Shown here: in pieces, positions 1 through 9,795 of the stretch
Layout: every line of letters starts with the position of its first letter
Numbering within the stretch: position 1 is the first letter of the stretch
Source: Gemmatimonadota bacterium
GTDB lineage: Bacteria; Gemmatimonadota; Gemmatimonadetes; Longimicrobiales; Gaopeijiaceae
Direction of reading: 5' to 3'
Length of the DNA stretch: 55,699 bases
Assembly (NCBI GenBank): GCA_002724575.1
Contig: PBPC01000001.1
Coordinates: 22,296 to 77,994 of the forward strand
Notes under the pieces: generated by a model
The model's input: the letters and a program-made list of their open reading frames with translations, nothing else
What the model was told of the DNA's origin: nothing
Database searches by the model: none
Made by a program: the position numbers and the translations under genes

Positions 1-1400
1 AGCTGTCGCTCATAATCCTCTGTAAGGAGAGACAAGTCTGCCGAACCCGATTCAATTTCTTCAGGCATCACTTGTGCTTTGGCGAAGATCGAATGCATCC
101 TAGCATGAGCGTACTGGATCTTATACATCGGGTTCTTGTCTGAGTAATCGAGAGCGGCATCCAGATCAAAAACCATTTGAGCATCCGGTTTTCTCATTTG
201 GAAGAAGTACCTGGTCACATCAGTGCTGACTTCTGTATAGAGCTCCCGAAGGGTGATGCTGGTGCCAGCCCGTTTCGAGAATTTTACTTCACTTCCGTCT
301 CTGACCACCCGAACCATCTGGTGCAATACGTATTCTGGATACCCTTTCGGCAATCCCAACGCTTGTAACCCACTTCTTACACGATCAACAGTACCATGGT
401 GATCCGACCCCTGAACATTGATCACACGTTCATATCCTCGTGTCCACTTATGCATGTGATATGCAACATCAGGAAGGAAGTATGTCGGGAGACCATTTTT
501 CCTGACCATCACTCGATCCTTTTGATCACTAAATGCCGTGGTCTTAAGCCAGGTCGCACCTTCATGTACGTACACAAACCCTGTTTGCCTTAAAGCTTCC
601 AACGTTGAATTCACACGCCCGTTGTCATGTAAGGAAGACTCGAGATAGTATTCGTCAAAGTGGACTCCAAAATCATCCAAGTCAGAGTCCTGTTCCTCCC
701 GAAGACATCGGACTGAGAAGCTACGTATTTTCTCTACAGCCTCCTTTGATTCATCAAGCACGAACTGATCCCCGAATTCCTCGGCTAGTGATTCGGCAAG
801 TTCATTGATGTATTCGCCATGATATCCTCCTTCGGGTATTTCCTCCTGCCTGCCAAACAGACCTAGATACCGAGCCCTTACACTCTCAGCGAGTTTATCT
901 ATTTGTGTTCCAGCATCGTTGTAGTAGAACTCTCGATGCACCTCCCATCCCGTCCACTCAAGCAAAGAAGCGATCGCATCTCCCAGGGCTGCTTGCCGAC
1001 CATGACCGAGATGCAGTGGTCCGGTGGGATTGGCTGATACAAACTCGACCATTACGCGCGCACCTTCGCGGGTGTCCTCTCTTCCGAAGGTTTTGTTCTT
1101 AGCCACGATCTCGTCTAGTATCGATGCAGCCGTAACCGCAGATAGCCTGAAATTCAGAAATCCAGGCCCAGCTACCTCGACGGACGCGATTCCTGCCGTG
1201 TCCCTCTGGAGAGAAGCAGCGATTTCTTCCGCAATGTCACGAGAAGGTCTATTGAGGCTTCCGGAGAGGATCAGAGCAATGTTGCATGTGATATCGCCGT
1301 GGGCAGGGTCACGTGGACGTTCCAGATGAATCTCTACCTCATCTACCCCCATTTCTTTGATCACCGCAGCAAGAGCGGCTTCTATGGGTTTATGGAGCAC
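1..1400 (-). CDS. argS: Arginyl-tRNA synthetase (3' end outside window)
   Basis: Class I aminoacyl-tRNA synthetase that charges tRNA-Arg in the cytoplasm. Reading the minus strand from a GTG at 1400 gives an open frame to the window edge. The N-terminal additive domain (about residues 1-105) is followed by the HIGH-type motif SANPTGPLHLGHG at about 950-1045, a long catalytic insert containing YHGEYINELA, and a KMSKS-type motif VKFSKRAG near 130-155. The C-terminal anticodon-binding domain is only begun when the window ends, so the gene is incomplete. The GTG lies 3 bp after the stop of the upstream zinc-ribbon gene and follows an in-frame TGA, so it is the first possible start. It is probably co-transcribed with that gene. 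Family assignment is very secure. Confidence 0.96.
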   Translation of the reverse strand, partial: MLHKPIEAALAAVIKEMGVDEVEIHLERPRDPAHGDITCNIALILSGSLNRPSRDIAEEIAASLQRDTAGIASVEVAGPGFLNFRLSAVTAASILDEIVAKNKTFGREDTREGARVMVEFVSANPTGPLHLGHGRQAALGDAIASLLEWTGWEVHREFYYNDAGTQIDKLAESVRARYLGLFGRQEEIPEGGYHGEYINELAESLAEEFGDQFVLDESKEAVEKIRSFSVRCLREEQDSDLDDFGVHFDEYYLESSLHDNGRVNSTLEALRQTGFVYVHEGATWLKTTAFSDQKDRVMVRKNGLPTYFLPDVAYHMHKWTRGYERVINVQGSDHHGTVDRVRSGLQALGLPKGYPEYVLHQMVRVVRDGSEVKFSKRAGTSITLRELYTEVSTDVTRYFFQMRKPDAQMVFDLDAALDYSDKNPMYKIQYAHARMHSIFAKAQVMPEEIESGSADLSLLTEDYERQ

Positions 1401-1403
1401 AGT

Positions 1404-1766
1404 TCAGTTATCGGATTTAGAGTCAGACGATGTTGAGCCAGAGCCCTTGGTTCCAGATTCAAGACTCTTTTGAGAGGTCTGTTTACTAGGGTCTAGACCT
1501 GAAGAGGATTCTTTGGACGCTCCCGAATCCGAGTCTGATTTACTGGTCACTCCCCCACTCTCTGATGAAGCTTTCTTCTTGTAGTCTTCGGACCGGTAAT
1601 CAGTGATGTAAAAACCCTCTCCCTTGAAAATAAGGCCTGCCCCACCCGAAATCATTCGTTCTGAATCTTCACCGCAATCTGGGCACTCGGCTCCGGGACC
1701 TGCAGAGATCCTCTGGAAAACCTCAAACTGATGTCCGTTTGGACAGCGGTAATCGTAGGTTGGCAT
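1404..1766 (-). CDS. FmdB/CxxC-CxxC-SSSS family zinc-ribbon protein
   Basis: A 120-residue small protein of the FmdB regulatory family. It opens with MPTYDYRCPNGHQFEVFQ and has the two zinc knuckles CPNGH and CPDCG (roughly residues 8-35), then the usual segment ending in KGEGFYITDY at about 50-57. The C-terminal half (from about residue 66) is a low-complexity tail of Ser, Lys, Gly and Asp, typical of this family and probably disordered. The family is named after a putative regulator of formamidase, but no general function is established, so no role is claimed. It sits between the methylmalonyl-CoA mutase gene (34 bp upstream) and argS (3 bp downstream), in the same orientation. Confidence 0.85.
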   Translation of the reverse strand: MPTYDYRCPNGHQFEVFQRISAGPGAECPDCGEDSERMISGGAGLIFKGEGFYITDYRSEDYKKKASSESGGVTSKSDSDSGASKESSSGLDPSKQTSQKSLESGTKGSGSTSSDSKSDN

Positions 1767-1800
1767 GGGTAACGAAGCTAACTATGAGGGACATGGGTGC

Positions 1801-3363
1801 CTACCCGTGGTAGACTCCCCATTCTGAACGAAGAACATCACTTAACTCACCTAAAGTCACCCCAGATTTCACAGACGAAATAAGTCGGGGCATGAGGTTA
1901 GCATTCCCACGGGCGGTTGAGCGTACACCTTCAAGTTCCTCTCTGATTGTCCCATCTATTCTTCGCTCCTTATGCGCCTTGAGACGAGCAATTTGTTCCT
2001 GTTCCAATACCTCGTAGGCGGGCTTTTCTATAGATAGAGCCTCGTCCTCTTCGGCATGCACGTTCACTCCTACGATTTCCCTCTGCCCAGATTCTACATC
2101 CAATTGAACCTTATATGCTGCAGTTCGGATCTCTTGCACCATGTACTCGATGGCTTTAGAGGCACCCCCTAGTTCTTCAATTGTATCCAGGTAGTTGACA
2201 GCCGCACTTTCGATTTGGTCAGTCAATGCCTCCACGTAATATGAACCGCCAAGGGGGTCTACCGTGCGGGTTATACCTGATTCAGAGGCAATAATCTGCT
2301 GTGTCCTGAGGGCTAATTTAGCTGCTTCCTTTGTCGGCAATGCGAGGGCTTCGTCATACCCGTTAGTGTGAAGGGATTGGCTACCACCGAGTGTTGCTGA
2401 AAGAGCTTGTATCGTTACACGGATGATATTATTGAGAGCTTGTTGAGCACTTAATGTTGAGCCACCCGTCTGAGCATGAAACCGGAGACGACACGAATTG
2501 TCAGATGCTTCATAATTTTTCCTGAGAAGTGTAGCCCAGAGGCGGCGAGCGGCTCGAAACTTTGCTACCTCCTCGAAAAGGTCGTTATGCGCTGCAAAAA
2601 AGAATGAAAGACGAGGAGCAAAAGCATTGATATCGAGCCCGGCTTCAACTGCACGTGCTATATATTCCAGACCATTAGCAAGTGTGAATGCAAGTTCTTG
2701 AGGGGCGGTAGCACCCGCTTCGCGAATATGGTAGCCAGAGATAGATATGGGGTTCCAATTCGGAAGTTCTTCTCTACAAAAAGAAATAATGTCAGTAGTT
2801 AAGCGAAGGCTCTCCTCTACTGGGTAGATATATGTTCCACGAGCTATGTATTCCTTGAGAATATCATTTTGGAGTGTGCCACCAAGGAGATTGCGATCAA
2901 CGCCTTGCTCGTCCGCAAGTGCAATGTAGAGGGCTAGTAAAATAGCCGCCGTAGAATTGATGGTCATTGAAGTGGATACTTCCCCCAGGGGTATCCCTTC
3001 AAACAGGACTCTCATGTCTTCAATAGAATCGATGGCTACTCCAACCCTGCCGACTTCACCTGCTGCGATGTTTGCATCGGAATCGTGTCCCATCTGGGTT
3101 GGCAGATCGAATGCAACGGAGAGTCCTGTTTGCCCCCGATCCAAGAGGTAGTGGAACCTCTTGTTCGTTTCCTGAGGAGTGCCGAAGCCCGCGTACTGAC
3201 GCATCGTCCACAGCCGCTCCCTATACATATCTGGGTGGATTCCTCTGGTGAAAGGAAAGGTCCCAGGAAGAGGGCTGTCTTCAACCCTCGCTGTGGTGTA
3301 AACAGGGTCTACTTCAATACCACTGTCGGTATAAATCGGACGAGGTTTCTCTCTCTCGTTCAT
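1801..3363 (-). CDS. mcmA: Methylmalonyl-CoA mutase, large catalytic chain without B12 domain
   Basis: Adenosylcobalamin-dependent isomerisation of methylmalonyl-CoA to succinyl-CoA. The 520-residue chain covers the TIM-barrel substrate domain: FTRGIHPDMYRERLWTMRQY near residue 40, YHIREAGATAPQELAF near 210, and the AQTGGSTLSAQQALNNI and GGSQSLHTNGYDEALALP segments near 300-345. It ends before the cobalamin-binding DXHXXG region, so it is the mcmA1-type chain of a split mutase. The B12-binding partner must be encoded elsewhere. An in-frame TTG at 3366 directly precedes the ATG at 3363 and touches the TGA of the biotin-carrier gene, implying translational coupling. It is the last step of the propionyl-CoA module encoded upstream on the same strand. 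Isobutyryl-CoA-type mutases are relatives, but context favours methylmalonyl-CoA. Confidence 0.9.
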   Translation of the reverse strand: MNEREKPRPIYTDSGIEVDPVYTTARVEDSPLPGTFPFTRGIHPDMYRERLWTMRQYAGFGTPQETNKRFHYLLDRGQTGLSVAFDLPTQMGHDSDANIAAGEVGRVGVAIDSIEDMRVLFEGIPLGEVSTSMTINSTAAILLALYIALADEQGVDRNLLGGTLQNDILKEYIARGTYIYPVEESLRLTTDIISFCREELPNWNPISISGYHIREAGATAPQELAFTLANGLEYIARAVEAGLDINAFAPRLSFFFAAHNDLFEEVAKFRAARRLWATLLRKNYEASDNSCRLRFHAQTGGSTLSAQQALNNIIRVTIQALSATLGGSQSLHTNGYDEALALPTKEAAKLALRTQQIIASESGITRTVDPLGGSYYVEALTDQIESAAVNYLDTIEELGGASKAIEYMVQEIRTAAYKVQLDVESGQREIVGVNVHAEEDEALSIEKPAYEVLEQEQIARLKAHKERRIDGTIREELEGVRSTARGNANLMPRLISSVKSGVTLGELSDVLRSEWGVYHG

Positions 3364-3366
3364 CAA

Positions 3367-3885
3367 TCAGCTCGTCCGCTCTCCGGGTGGCACAAGCTCC
3401 ACTAAGACCGTTCCTTTTTCTACTGCATCTCCACTCGCTACGTGGATTATCTGCACACACCCTCCTGCATCTGCTTTCACCTCGTTCTCCATCTTCATCG
3501 CTTCCACGATTACAAGCCCCTGTCCTGCCTCAACGGAATCCCCCTCTTCAACTTTTACATCGACTATCGTACCTGGCATGGGTGCAATGACTACCTCAGG
3601 GTGCTCGACCTGACTTTCTTGCTCTTCTGCTCCCCTGATAGCTCTACCGAGTCGGTCAAGAACATTGACATGGAAACTACGTTTGTTCGATAGAATGTCC
3701 CATGTCCCTCTGCCCTGTTTCGTTGCATGGATAGGCTGAGAACTCCCTTCTAGGATCAGGCTATATTCATTCGCTTTATCAAGTGCAGCCAGGTCCACAA
3801 AAACTACTTCTCCATCAATCCTCACTTGATCATCAGATATTTCGATTTCAAAAGTCAAGTCTTCTACGATGACCTGGTAAATCAT
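3367..3885 (-). CDS. Biotin carboxyl carrier protein of acyl-CoA carboxylase
   Basis: A 172-residue protein whose C-terminal 75 residues form a biotinyl domain. The biotinylated lysine is K131 in VEAMKMENEV, preceded by the PMPGTIVDV hairpin. The N-terminal about 90 residues (MIYQVIVEDLTFEIEI onwards) resemble the linker part of propionyl-CoA carboxylase alpha chains. This suggests the chain was split from, or never fused to, the biotin carboxylase encoded 1.3 kb upstream at 5168-6667. Its ATG at 3885 overlaps the TGA of rlmD (ATGA), and its own TGA abuts the mutase start. It should carry CO2 between the biotin carboxylase and the carboxyltransferase at 6817-8367. Glutaconyl- or oxaloacetate-decarboxylase carriers look similar, but no membrane beta subunit is present here. 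Confidence 0.9.
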   Translation of the reverse strand: MIYQVIVEDLTFEIEISDDQVRIDGEVVFVDLAALDKANEYSLILEGSSQPIHATKQGRGTWDILSNKRSFHVNVLDRLGRAIRGAEEQESQVEHPEVVIAPMPGTIVDVKVEEGDSVEAGQGLVIVEAMKMENEVKADAGGCVQIIHVASGDAVEKGTVLVELVPPGERTS

Positions 3886-5171
3886 TGATTTGTGGATCGC
3901 TTTAGGACCGCAACCGTTTCGATATGCGCAGTCTGAGGGAACAGGTCGAATGCCTGAGACTCTGCCAAGGAGTACGTGGGTACTAGGCGATTGAGGTCAC
4001 GAGCAAGGGTAGCTGGGTCACAGCTAACGTAGATTATCGTTTCTGGTGGAGCTTCTAGAATTTGGAGTGGAATTGTGCGCTCTAAGCCGCTGCGTGGAGG
4101 ATTAAGTATCAACAAATCTACAGGCAGGAAGTTCGCAAGGTGCTCTTCAACTGCACCCTCCACTGTCCGGTACTTAATGTCCTTATCCTCACAGGATGAA
4201 GTTAGAGCGGCTCCATTTACATCGATCCCTACAACCGTGGTGCCTGAATTCGCGAGATGTCGTCCGTAATTACCCACACCGCAATACGCGTCGATTGCGC
4301 TATCTGGTGTCCCAGCGATTGCTATCACGTGTTCCTGCAATAGGTGGGCAGAAGCACGGTTAACTTGGAGGAATACATCTCCAACCAAGAGAAGCTCTTT
4401 CTCAATCCAAATCTCTTCGTGGGCCTTGCCATAGACTAATTCTATAGCTCCCGCATCTGACGCCTCATGCCACACGGTGGATATTGGTGATACACGCGTC
4501 ATTAAAGGTTCAGGATTCCAGGTACCCTTACCACCCTCGATAAGTAGATCTACTCCTGACCTTGAGTTCCGAAGGGTTAGCCGCAAGCGTCCTCCAGATG
4601 GTAGTCGTCTGGCGCCTGTCCCCCAATTCTCTCTCAGGGACATCCAAGCAGAGGTAATTTCTGGCTCAGGTAGGACACACTCTCGCCTCACATCGACTAC
4701 ATGACCTGGCCTATGGAGGCCATGAAATCCCGCCACGACTCTCCCACCGCGCAGTCTTCTGAGAGTGAATGTCATCCTATTACGGTATTGTGACTTGTGC
4801 GGTGACGCCGTCACCGGAACCTCGTCTACCTCTAATCCTCCAATTCTTGACAAGGCTTCCAGCACAAAGTTTTCCTTCCATTTCAATTGCTCAGGGTAAG
4901 GAATGTGCTGGAGAGAGCATCCGCCACACTTGTCATAAATTGAACAAAGCGGACGGCTTCTCTCTTCAGTAGGATCAAGGATTTCCTTGAGCTGGCCCCT
5001 AGCCCATCGGCGTTTCAGTGTGGTTACCTTGACGCGTGCTATATCTCCGGGCGCACTACGGGGTATGAAAACAATACGCCCATCAGGGAGCTCACCCACC
5101 CCTGATCCATCGGAGGCCAAGCTTCGGATCGTGATATCAGCGAGTCCACTAGCAGGGACACTAACCATCAT
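3882..5171 (-). CDS. rlmD: 23S rRNA (uracil-1939-C5)-methyltransferase RlmD
   Basis: SAM-dependent RNA m5U methyltransferase of the RlmD/TrmA family. An N-terminal TRAM domain (about residues 1-60) is followed by the iron-sulfur cluster cysteines in CSIYDKCGGCSLQHI. Further on come the SAM motif AIDAYCGVGNYGRHLA, the substrate motif LILNPPRSGLER, and the nucleophile and general base region YVSCDPATLARDL. I chose the ATG at 5171 because it overlaps the TGA of the biotin carboxylase gene as ATGA and gives a protein (429 residues) starting just before the TRAM domain. The frame is open to 5210. An rRNA-modifying gene between two subunits of the same carboxylase is odd. RlmC, TrmA or RumA paralogues cannot be fully excluded by eye. 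Confidence 0.85.
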   Translation of the reverse strand: MMVSVPASGLADITIRSLASDGSGVGELPDGRIVFIPRSAPGDIARVKVTTLKRRWARGQLKEILDPTEERSRPLCSIYDKCGGCSLQHIPYPEQLKWKENFVLEALSRIGGLEVDEVPVTASPHKSQYRNRMTFTLRRLRGGRVVAGFHGLHRPGHVVDVRRECVLPEPEITSAWMSLRENWGTGARRLPSGGRLRLTLRNSRSGVDLLIEGGKGTWNPEPLMTRVSPISTVWHEASDAGAIELVYGKAHEEIWIEKELLLVGDVFLQVNRASAHLLQEHVIAIAGTPDSAIDAYCGVGNYGRHLANSGTTVVGIDVNGAALTSSCEDKDIKYRTVEGAVEEHLANFLPVDLLILNPPRSGLERTIPLQILEAPPETIIYVSCDPATLARDLNRLVPTYSLAESQAFDLFPQTAHIETVAVLKRSTNQ

Positions 5172-6667
5172 CTTCTGGGGGGCTCTGATGACATCCCATC
5201 CGACTGCCAACGTGACAATCTGGGGGTGGTTCGTGCCAAGCGAGTCCGTTGCTCATCCTTTGCCTCGAGAAGCGCTCCAGCAATCGCAATCGAGCGTATT
5301 GCTTCCGGATCTATTGGGGATTCGTTCAGTAATTCGGGGTGCTCTTGCAAATATCTAATTGAAAGGTGCCCTCTCTTAAAATCTGGTTCATCCATGATCC
5401 GTCGTTGAAGCGATGCACAATTTTCGACCCCAAGTATTACAAGTTCATCAAGTGCTCTGGCCATTCGTTGTATTGCGGCCTCTCGCGTATTCGCGTGCAC
5501 TATCAGTTTCCCAATCAAGGGGTCATAGTGCTGGGAGATATGAGAGCCCTCTCTAATCCCACCATCCCAACGAACTCCAGGTCCGGTTGGCACCTCGAGG
5601 TGGGTTACAGTTCCCGTAGAAGGTAGAAGTCCCATTCGTGGGTTTTCTGCTGTGATCCTGCACTCGATCGCGTGCCCTGATATCCGAACGTCCTCTTGTG
5701 TGAAGTCCAATGCTTCTCCGGAAGCAATCCGAATTTGCCAGTCCACAAGATCAACACCAGTTACTAGCTCAGTGACCGGATGTTCTACTTGGATTCGAGT
5801 ATTCATTTCCAGGAAGTAATAGTTCCCATCCTCATAGAGGAATTCGACAGTCCCTGCTCCGGTATATCCGATAGCTGTTGCTGCTTGGACTGCGGTGCTC
5901 CCGATGGACTCGCGTTCTGCAGTGGAGAGCGCGGTGGCAGGGGCTTCCTCAACAAGTTTCTGATGTCGGCGTTGGATCGAACATTCACGTTCTCCCAGAT
6001 GAAGAACTGAACCCTGAGTGTCTGCGAGTATCTGAACTTCGATATGTCTGGGTTGTTTAAGGGCTTGTTCTAGATAGAGGGTGCCGTCCCCAAAAGCCGA
6101 CAGTGCTTCTCTCTGGGCTGTCTCGAAGGCGGCTGTGAGTTCACCCGGCTCTTCCACCACCCGCATTCCCTTTCCACCCCCTCCAGCAGCAGCTTTGACT
6201 AACACAGGAAATCCGATCTCATGAGCGATTTCTAAGGCCGCTTCAGGGGTAGATACAGGTTCAGTAATACCGGGGATCACAGGGATTCCGGCATCCTGCA
6301 TATACCGCCTTGCCTGGATCTTATCACCCATCACCTCAATGACTTCAGAAGAAGGTCCAATGAAGATGATTCCCTCATCTTCCACCGCTTTTGCAAATGA
6401 AGAACGTTCAGAAAGGAAGCCGTAACCAGGATGTATCGCGTCTGCTCCGGTGGCCTTAGCCACCTCAATTAGGCCTTCCGTCCTAAGGTAGCTCTCCGAA
6501 GAGGGAGCTGGACCGATGTGATATGCTTCGTCGGCGGCTAGGACGTGTGGTGCTAATCGATCAGGCTCGGAGTAGACCGCTATAGCACGGATCCCACGTT
6601 CACGAGCAGATCTAATTATGCGGACAGCAATTTCACCACGGTTGGCCACTAAAATAGAGTGGATCAA
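5168..6667 (-). CDS. accC: Biotin carboxylase subunit of acetyl-/propionyl-CoA carboxylase
   Basis: ATP-grasp enzyme that carboxylates biotin on the carrier protein using bicarbonate and ATP. The 499-residue chain has the N-terminal fold (ILVANRGEIAVRIIRSARERG) and the glycine-rich ATP loop KAAAGGGGKGMRVV near residue 160. It also has ERECSIQRRHQKLVEEAP near 230 and the catalytic EMNTRIQVEHPVTE near 290. The last about 45 residues extend beyond a plain AccC, but no biotinyl domain is attached. The only start after the upstream in-frame TAA is the TTG at 6667; there is no ATG and no clear Shine-Dalgarno. A 149-bp gap separates it from the carboxyltransferase gene upstream. It may serve propionyl-CoA, acetyl-CoA or both; the adjoining mutase argues for propionyl-CoA. 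Confidence 0.93.
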   Translation of the reverse strand: MIHSILVANRGEIAVRIIRSARERGIRAIAVYSEPDRLAPHVLAADEAYHIGPAPSSESYLRTEGLIEVAKATGADAIHPGYGFLSERSSFAKAVEDEGIIFIGPSSEVIEVMGDKIQARRYMQDAGIPVIPGITEPVSTPEAALEIAHEIGFPVLVKAAAGGGGKGMRVVEEPGELTAAFETAQREALSAFGDGTLYLEQALKQPRHIEVQILADTQGSVLHLGERECSIQRRHQKLVEEAPATALSTAERESIGSTAVQAATAIGYTGAGTVEFLYEDGNYYFLEMNTRIQVEHPVTELVTGVDLVDWQIRIASGEALDFTQEDVRISGHAIECRITAENPRMGLLPSTGTVTHLEVPTGPGVRWDGGIREGSHISQHYDPLIGKLIVHANTREAAIQRMARALDELVILGVENCASLQRRIMDEPDFKRGHLSIRYLQEHPELLNESPIDPEAIRSIAIAGALLEAKDEQRTRLARTTPRLSRWQSDGMSSEPPRR

Positions 6668-6692
6668 GGAAATTACCGAATCAGAGGTAAGT

Positions 6693-6706
6693 AGGAGTTA
6701 ACTCCT
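6693..6706. promoter_or_regulatory. 14-bp perfect palindrome upstream of accC
   Basis: The sequence AGGAGTTAACTCCT is its own reverse complement. It lies in the 149-bp gap between pccB and accC, 26 bp before the TTG start. It could be an operator for a dimeric regulator, or simply an extended AGGAG-type ribosome-binding sequence whose complement follows by chance. No convincing promoter was seen next to it, so its role is open. Confidence 0.25.
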
Positions 6707-6816
6707 TTAGACGATTTATAAAAACTCGATAATGAAGTTTCCATAGGAGAGAACTCAATAAGATGAGATTAAAACTTACGCTATCTCAAGCCAAAATGTT
6801 TCAGGGTCTTGGTAGT

Positions 6817-8367
6817 CTATAATGGTATATTCCCATGTTTCTTGGGTGGATTCTTGTCACGCTTGTTCTGTAGCATGTCCAGGGCGCTGATCAGTCGCTC
6901 GCGTGTCTCCCTTGGGTCTATCACATCATCCACGTAGCCTCTAGCTGCTGCGATATAAGGATTCGCAAACTTTTCCCGATACTCTTCAATTTGTTCGGCT
7001 TCAGCAGCTTCTGCATCCTCAGCCTCATCCAATTCTCGCCGGAACAGAATTTCTACCGCTCCCTTTGGGCCCATTACGGCAATCTCAGCTTGAGGCCATG
7101 CTAGGTTGATATCACCACGAATGTGTTTCGAGTTCATCACGTCATAAGCTCCACCGTAGGCCTTACGAGTGATAACTGTCAGTTTGGGTACAGTTGCTTC
7201 CGCGAAGGCGTATAAGAGCTTCGCACCATGGCGAATAATGCCTCCATGTTCCTGTGCTATTCCAGGTAGAAAGCCAGGGACATCCTCGAAAACGACTAGC
7301 GGGATATTAAAAGCGTCACAAAACCGAACAAATCGAGCACCCTTGTCCGATGCATCAATGTCGAGTGCACCTGCGAGGGATTCAGGCTGGTTTGCTACAA
7401 CACCTATCGTCCTTCCACCCAAACGTGCGAAGCTCACGATGATGTTCTGGGCGAACTGAGCATGAATCTCATATAGCTCGCTCTCGTCGACCACGCACTT
7501 TATGACCTCTCGCATATCATAGGGTTGATTGGGGTTGTCAGGCACTATCGCTAAGAGTTGATCTTCCCTCCGGTTAAACGGATCTGAAACCTCTACGATC
7601 GGTGCCAACTCCGTATTGTTTTGAGGGAGATAACCCATCAGGTCACGCACAGATGCTAGACATTCGGGCTCACTGTTACATGCAAAGTGCGCAACTCCAG
7701 ACACGGAAGCGTGAACCTCAGCCCCACCAAGACCTTCCATGTCAACATCTTCATGCATCACCGTCTTCACAACATTGGGACCAGTAACAAACATGTAACT
7801 GGTCCCCTTAACCATGTAGACAAAATCAGTAATTGCGGGGGAATAGACCGCTCCCCACGCGCAGGGGCCAAGAATGACGCTGATTTGGGGGATTACCCCC
7901 GAGGCTAGTGTATTTCTTAGAAAGATGTCAGCATACCCCCCGAGGCTTACAACACCTTCTTGTATACGTGCGCCTCCGGAATCGTTTAATCCGATTACTG
8001 GAGCACCGTTTTTAAGAGCCAAGTCTTGAATCTTTACGATTTTTTCAGCATGAGTTTCGGACAGTGACCCACCAAGAACCGTAAAATCCTGGCTGAACAC
8101 ATATACCAATCGGCCATGGATTGTACCGTAACCAGTTACGACTCCATCTCCAAGAATTTTCTTCTCATCAAGCCCAAAATCTACAGACCGGTGCGTCACA
8201 AACCGATCTAACTCTGTAAATGAGCCTTCATCTACTAGGAGCTTCAGACGTTCCCGGGCAGAGAGTTTGCCTTTTGAATGTTGGGCAGAGAGCCTTTCTT
8301 CTCCGCCACCCTTTTTTGATTTACGTCGCAGTTCCTCGAGCCTTGCGAGCTTCTCATGAATTGACAT
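6817..8367 (-). CDS. pccB: Propionyl-CoA carboxylase carboxyltransferase (beta) subunit
   Basis: Carboxyltransferase that moves the carboxyl group from biotin to propionyl-CoA, giving methylmalonyl-CoA. Both crotonase-like halves are present in 516 residues. The N half has [18 protein letters not shown] and the oxyanion-hole segment [12 protein letters not shown] with LGGYADIF. The C half has [36 protein letters not shown] in pieces around 360-395, then [11 protein letters not shown] and the C-terminal DPRETRERL. The length matches PccB/MmdA, including methylmalonyl-CoA decarboxylase alpha. It starts 14 bp after the upstream lipoprotein gene and is followed by accC. With the separate biotin carrier and mutase downstream, it forms a propionate-to-succinate route for branched-chain and odd-chain catabolism. 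Substrate choice is inferred from context. Confidence 0.92.
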   Translation of the reverse strand: MSIHEKLARLEELRRKSKKGGGEERLSAQHSKGKLSARERLKLLVDEGSFTELDRFVTHRSVDFGLDEKKILGDGVVTGYGTIHGRLVYVFSQDFTVLGGSLSETHAEKIVKIQDLALKNGAPVIGLNDSGGARIQEGVVSLGGYADIFLRNTLASGVIPQISVILGPCAWGAVYSPAITDFVYMVKGTSYMFVTGPNVVKTVMHEDVDMEGLGGAEVHASVSGVAHFACNSEPECLASVRDLMGYLPQNNTELAPIVEVSDPFNRREDQLLAIVPDNPNQPYDMREVIKCVVDESELYEIHAQFAQNIIVSFARLGGRTIGVVANQPESLAGALDIDASDKGARFVRFCDAFNIPLVVFEDVPGFLPGIAQEHGGIIRHGAKLLYAFAEATVPKLTVITRKAYGGAYDVMNSKHIRGDINLAWPQAEIAVMGPKGAVEILFRRELDEAEDAEAAEAEQIEEYREKFANPYIAAARGYVDDVIDPRETRERLISALDMLQNKRDKNPPKKHGNIPL

Positions 8368-8381
8368 TAGATTCTTAGACT

Positions 8382-9734
8382 TTAGCCAACAGGTAAAAGG
8401 ATGCCTTCATCGATATAAACTACTTCAGTAAGTCGGAGAATTCGTCCATCCACGAGCGAGTATACACCAGCTGCACCCTCAATCTCACGTAATCCCTCGA
8501 TTGCTATTCTAATCTCTTCCGGAGATTCAGCGCCCCCCTTGAGGCCTTCAATAAGTAGAAGTGCGGTATCGTAACCGAGAGCCGGAACCCCACTGATGAG
8601 ACTTCTCTGGAAATGTCTCTCGTATGCTTCCCGAAATTGTATAGACGTATTTCTATCTTCCGCATGACCCACAGAGGCAGTAGCTACCACTCCGGTGGTG
8701 TGACGAAGGTCCACTGTTTCTAGAACCTGAGAGTCAGTCCATCCAGATGTCCCGAGTATATCAATAGCTAGCGTATCCAATCCGTAGTGAACCACTTGGG
8801 GTGCCACGAACTCAACATCCTCCGATGGGATAGGCACAAACAGCGCTACGGGCTCAAGTAGTTCCACATCTAGAGTATCATCTTCCTCGAGACCGAGCGC
8901 TGCAATTTCCGCAGCCCTCAAAGCATTCTGGGCTCCTATGATTTCTTCACCAAAGGATGTTGCTCCCACCTGATATGCGTAACGGCCAACAACAGGAAGC
9001 CCCAATGTTCGAGACATTTCTTCAAATGCGTTGGCCTCTTGAACCGATTCCGAACTTTGTGAATGCAATACTGCAATTCGCGTGTATCCATATTCGAAGG
9101 CATACCTGGCCATCTCCTCAGCAGCTACCGGATCTGGACCTTCCAAAGAATAGACTCCGGCCCCTGCACGTGAGGCGCTTCGGGCAGTGGGTGAAACCAA
9201 CGGCACTGCTGTCTGACGTGCGTTCCCGGCAATTTCGAGAGAGGAATCTTCTAGAAAGCCTATCACTCCTCGAATGCTTGAATCCTCGAGATCCCCAATC
9301 AAGATCCCGGTGAGTGCTGGGTCACCCTGATCATCCAGTGAGGTGATGCGAACGTCTAATAGCGGTTCGCTCAGTTCTACCGCTGCGATTTCAACACCTT
9401 CTGCAATTAGTTGAGCAAATTCTGCGAGCCCCGGTGGTCCACCAAATGGAAGAAGAGTAGCGATCTCAAGAACTTTTACCTCATCCGGAGAAGCTTCTGG
9501 AAGTAACTCTTCGGTGGCCGTGGAGTCTTCAGTCGAGGTAGAGGTATCTAGTCCTCCCACAATCTCTGACCCTATTACTTCATTCCCGCCAGAGATAGGT
9601 AGATTTTCAGCAGGAGGGCTAACCGAGACTTCACCAGCAATGCCAGCCAGACGGCAACCACTGATGATTGCGAGAGTAATGACTACTCCGATGGGCATTA
9701 TCGGGGTCTTATCGGACCAAAACCGCCTCTTCAT
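8382..9734 (-). CDS. Periplasmic-binding-fold lipoprotein (Peripla_BP_6 / LpoA-like)
   Basis: A 450-residue predicted lipoprotein. A charged N-terminus (MKRRFW) is followed by a hydrophobic stretch and the lipobox ISGC with Cys27. A low-complexity Glu/Ser/Thr linker runs to about residue 85. From there the chain reads as a type I periplasmic binding fold: [23 protein letters not shown] at the start, RIAVLHSQ in the middle, and [17 protein letters not shown] with a terminal region typical of branched-chain amino acid receptors. The same fold occurs in penicillin-binding-protein activators (LpoA). No ABC permease or ATPase genes are nearby, which makes a scaffold or sensor role as likely as transport. 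It lies between rpsA and pccB in one directon. Confidence 0.72.
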   Translation of the reverse strand: MKRRFWSDKTPIMPIGVVITLAIISGCRLAGIAGEVSVSPPAENLPISGGNEVIGSEIVGGLDTSTSTEDSTATEELLPEASPDEVKVLEIATLLPFGGPPGLAEFAQLIAEGVEIAAVELSEPLLDVRITSLDDQGDPALTGILIGDLEDSSIRGVIGFLEDSSLEIAGNARQTAVPLVSPTARSASRAGAGVYSLEGPDPVAAEEMARYAFEYGYTRIAVLHSQSSESVQEANAFEEMSRTLGLPVVGRYAYQVGATSFGEEIIGAQNALRAAEIAALGLEEDDTLDVELLEPVALFVPIPSEDVEFVAPQVVHYGLDTLAIDILGTSGWTDSQVLETVDLRHTTGVVATASVGHAEDRNTSIQFREAYERHFQRSLISGVPALGYDTALLLIEGLKGGAESPEEIRIAIEGLREIEGAAGVYSLVDGRILRLTEVVYIDEGILLPVG

Positions 9735-9795
9735 TCAAATGCAGCAGAAAGTGGGTGCAAGCCCCTATGATTCAGTTGCTGCAAACACCACATCG

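Noticed and set aside
177-1329. Plus-strand open frames across the left edge
   Set aside because: They are shadows of argS, whose class I synthetase motifs are clear on the minus strand over the whole interval.
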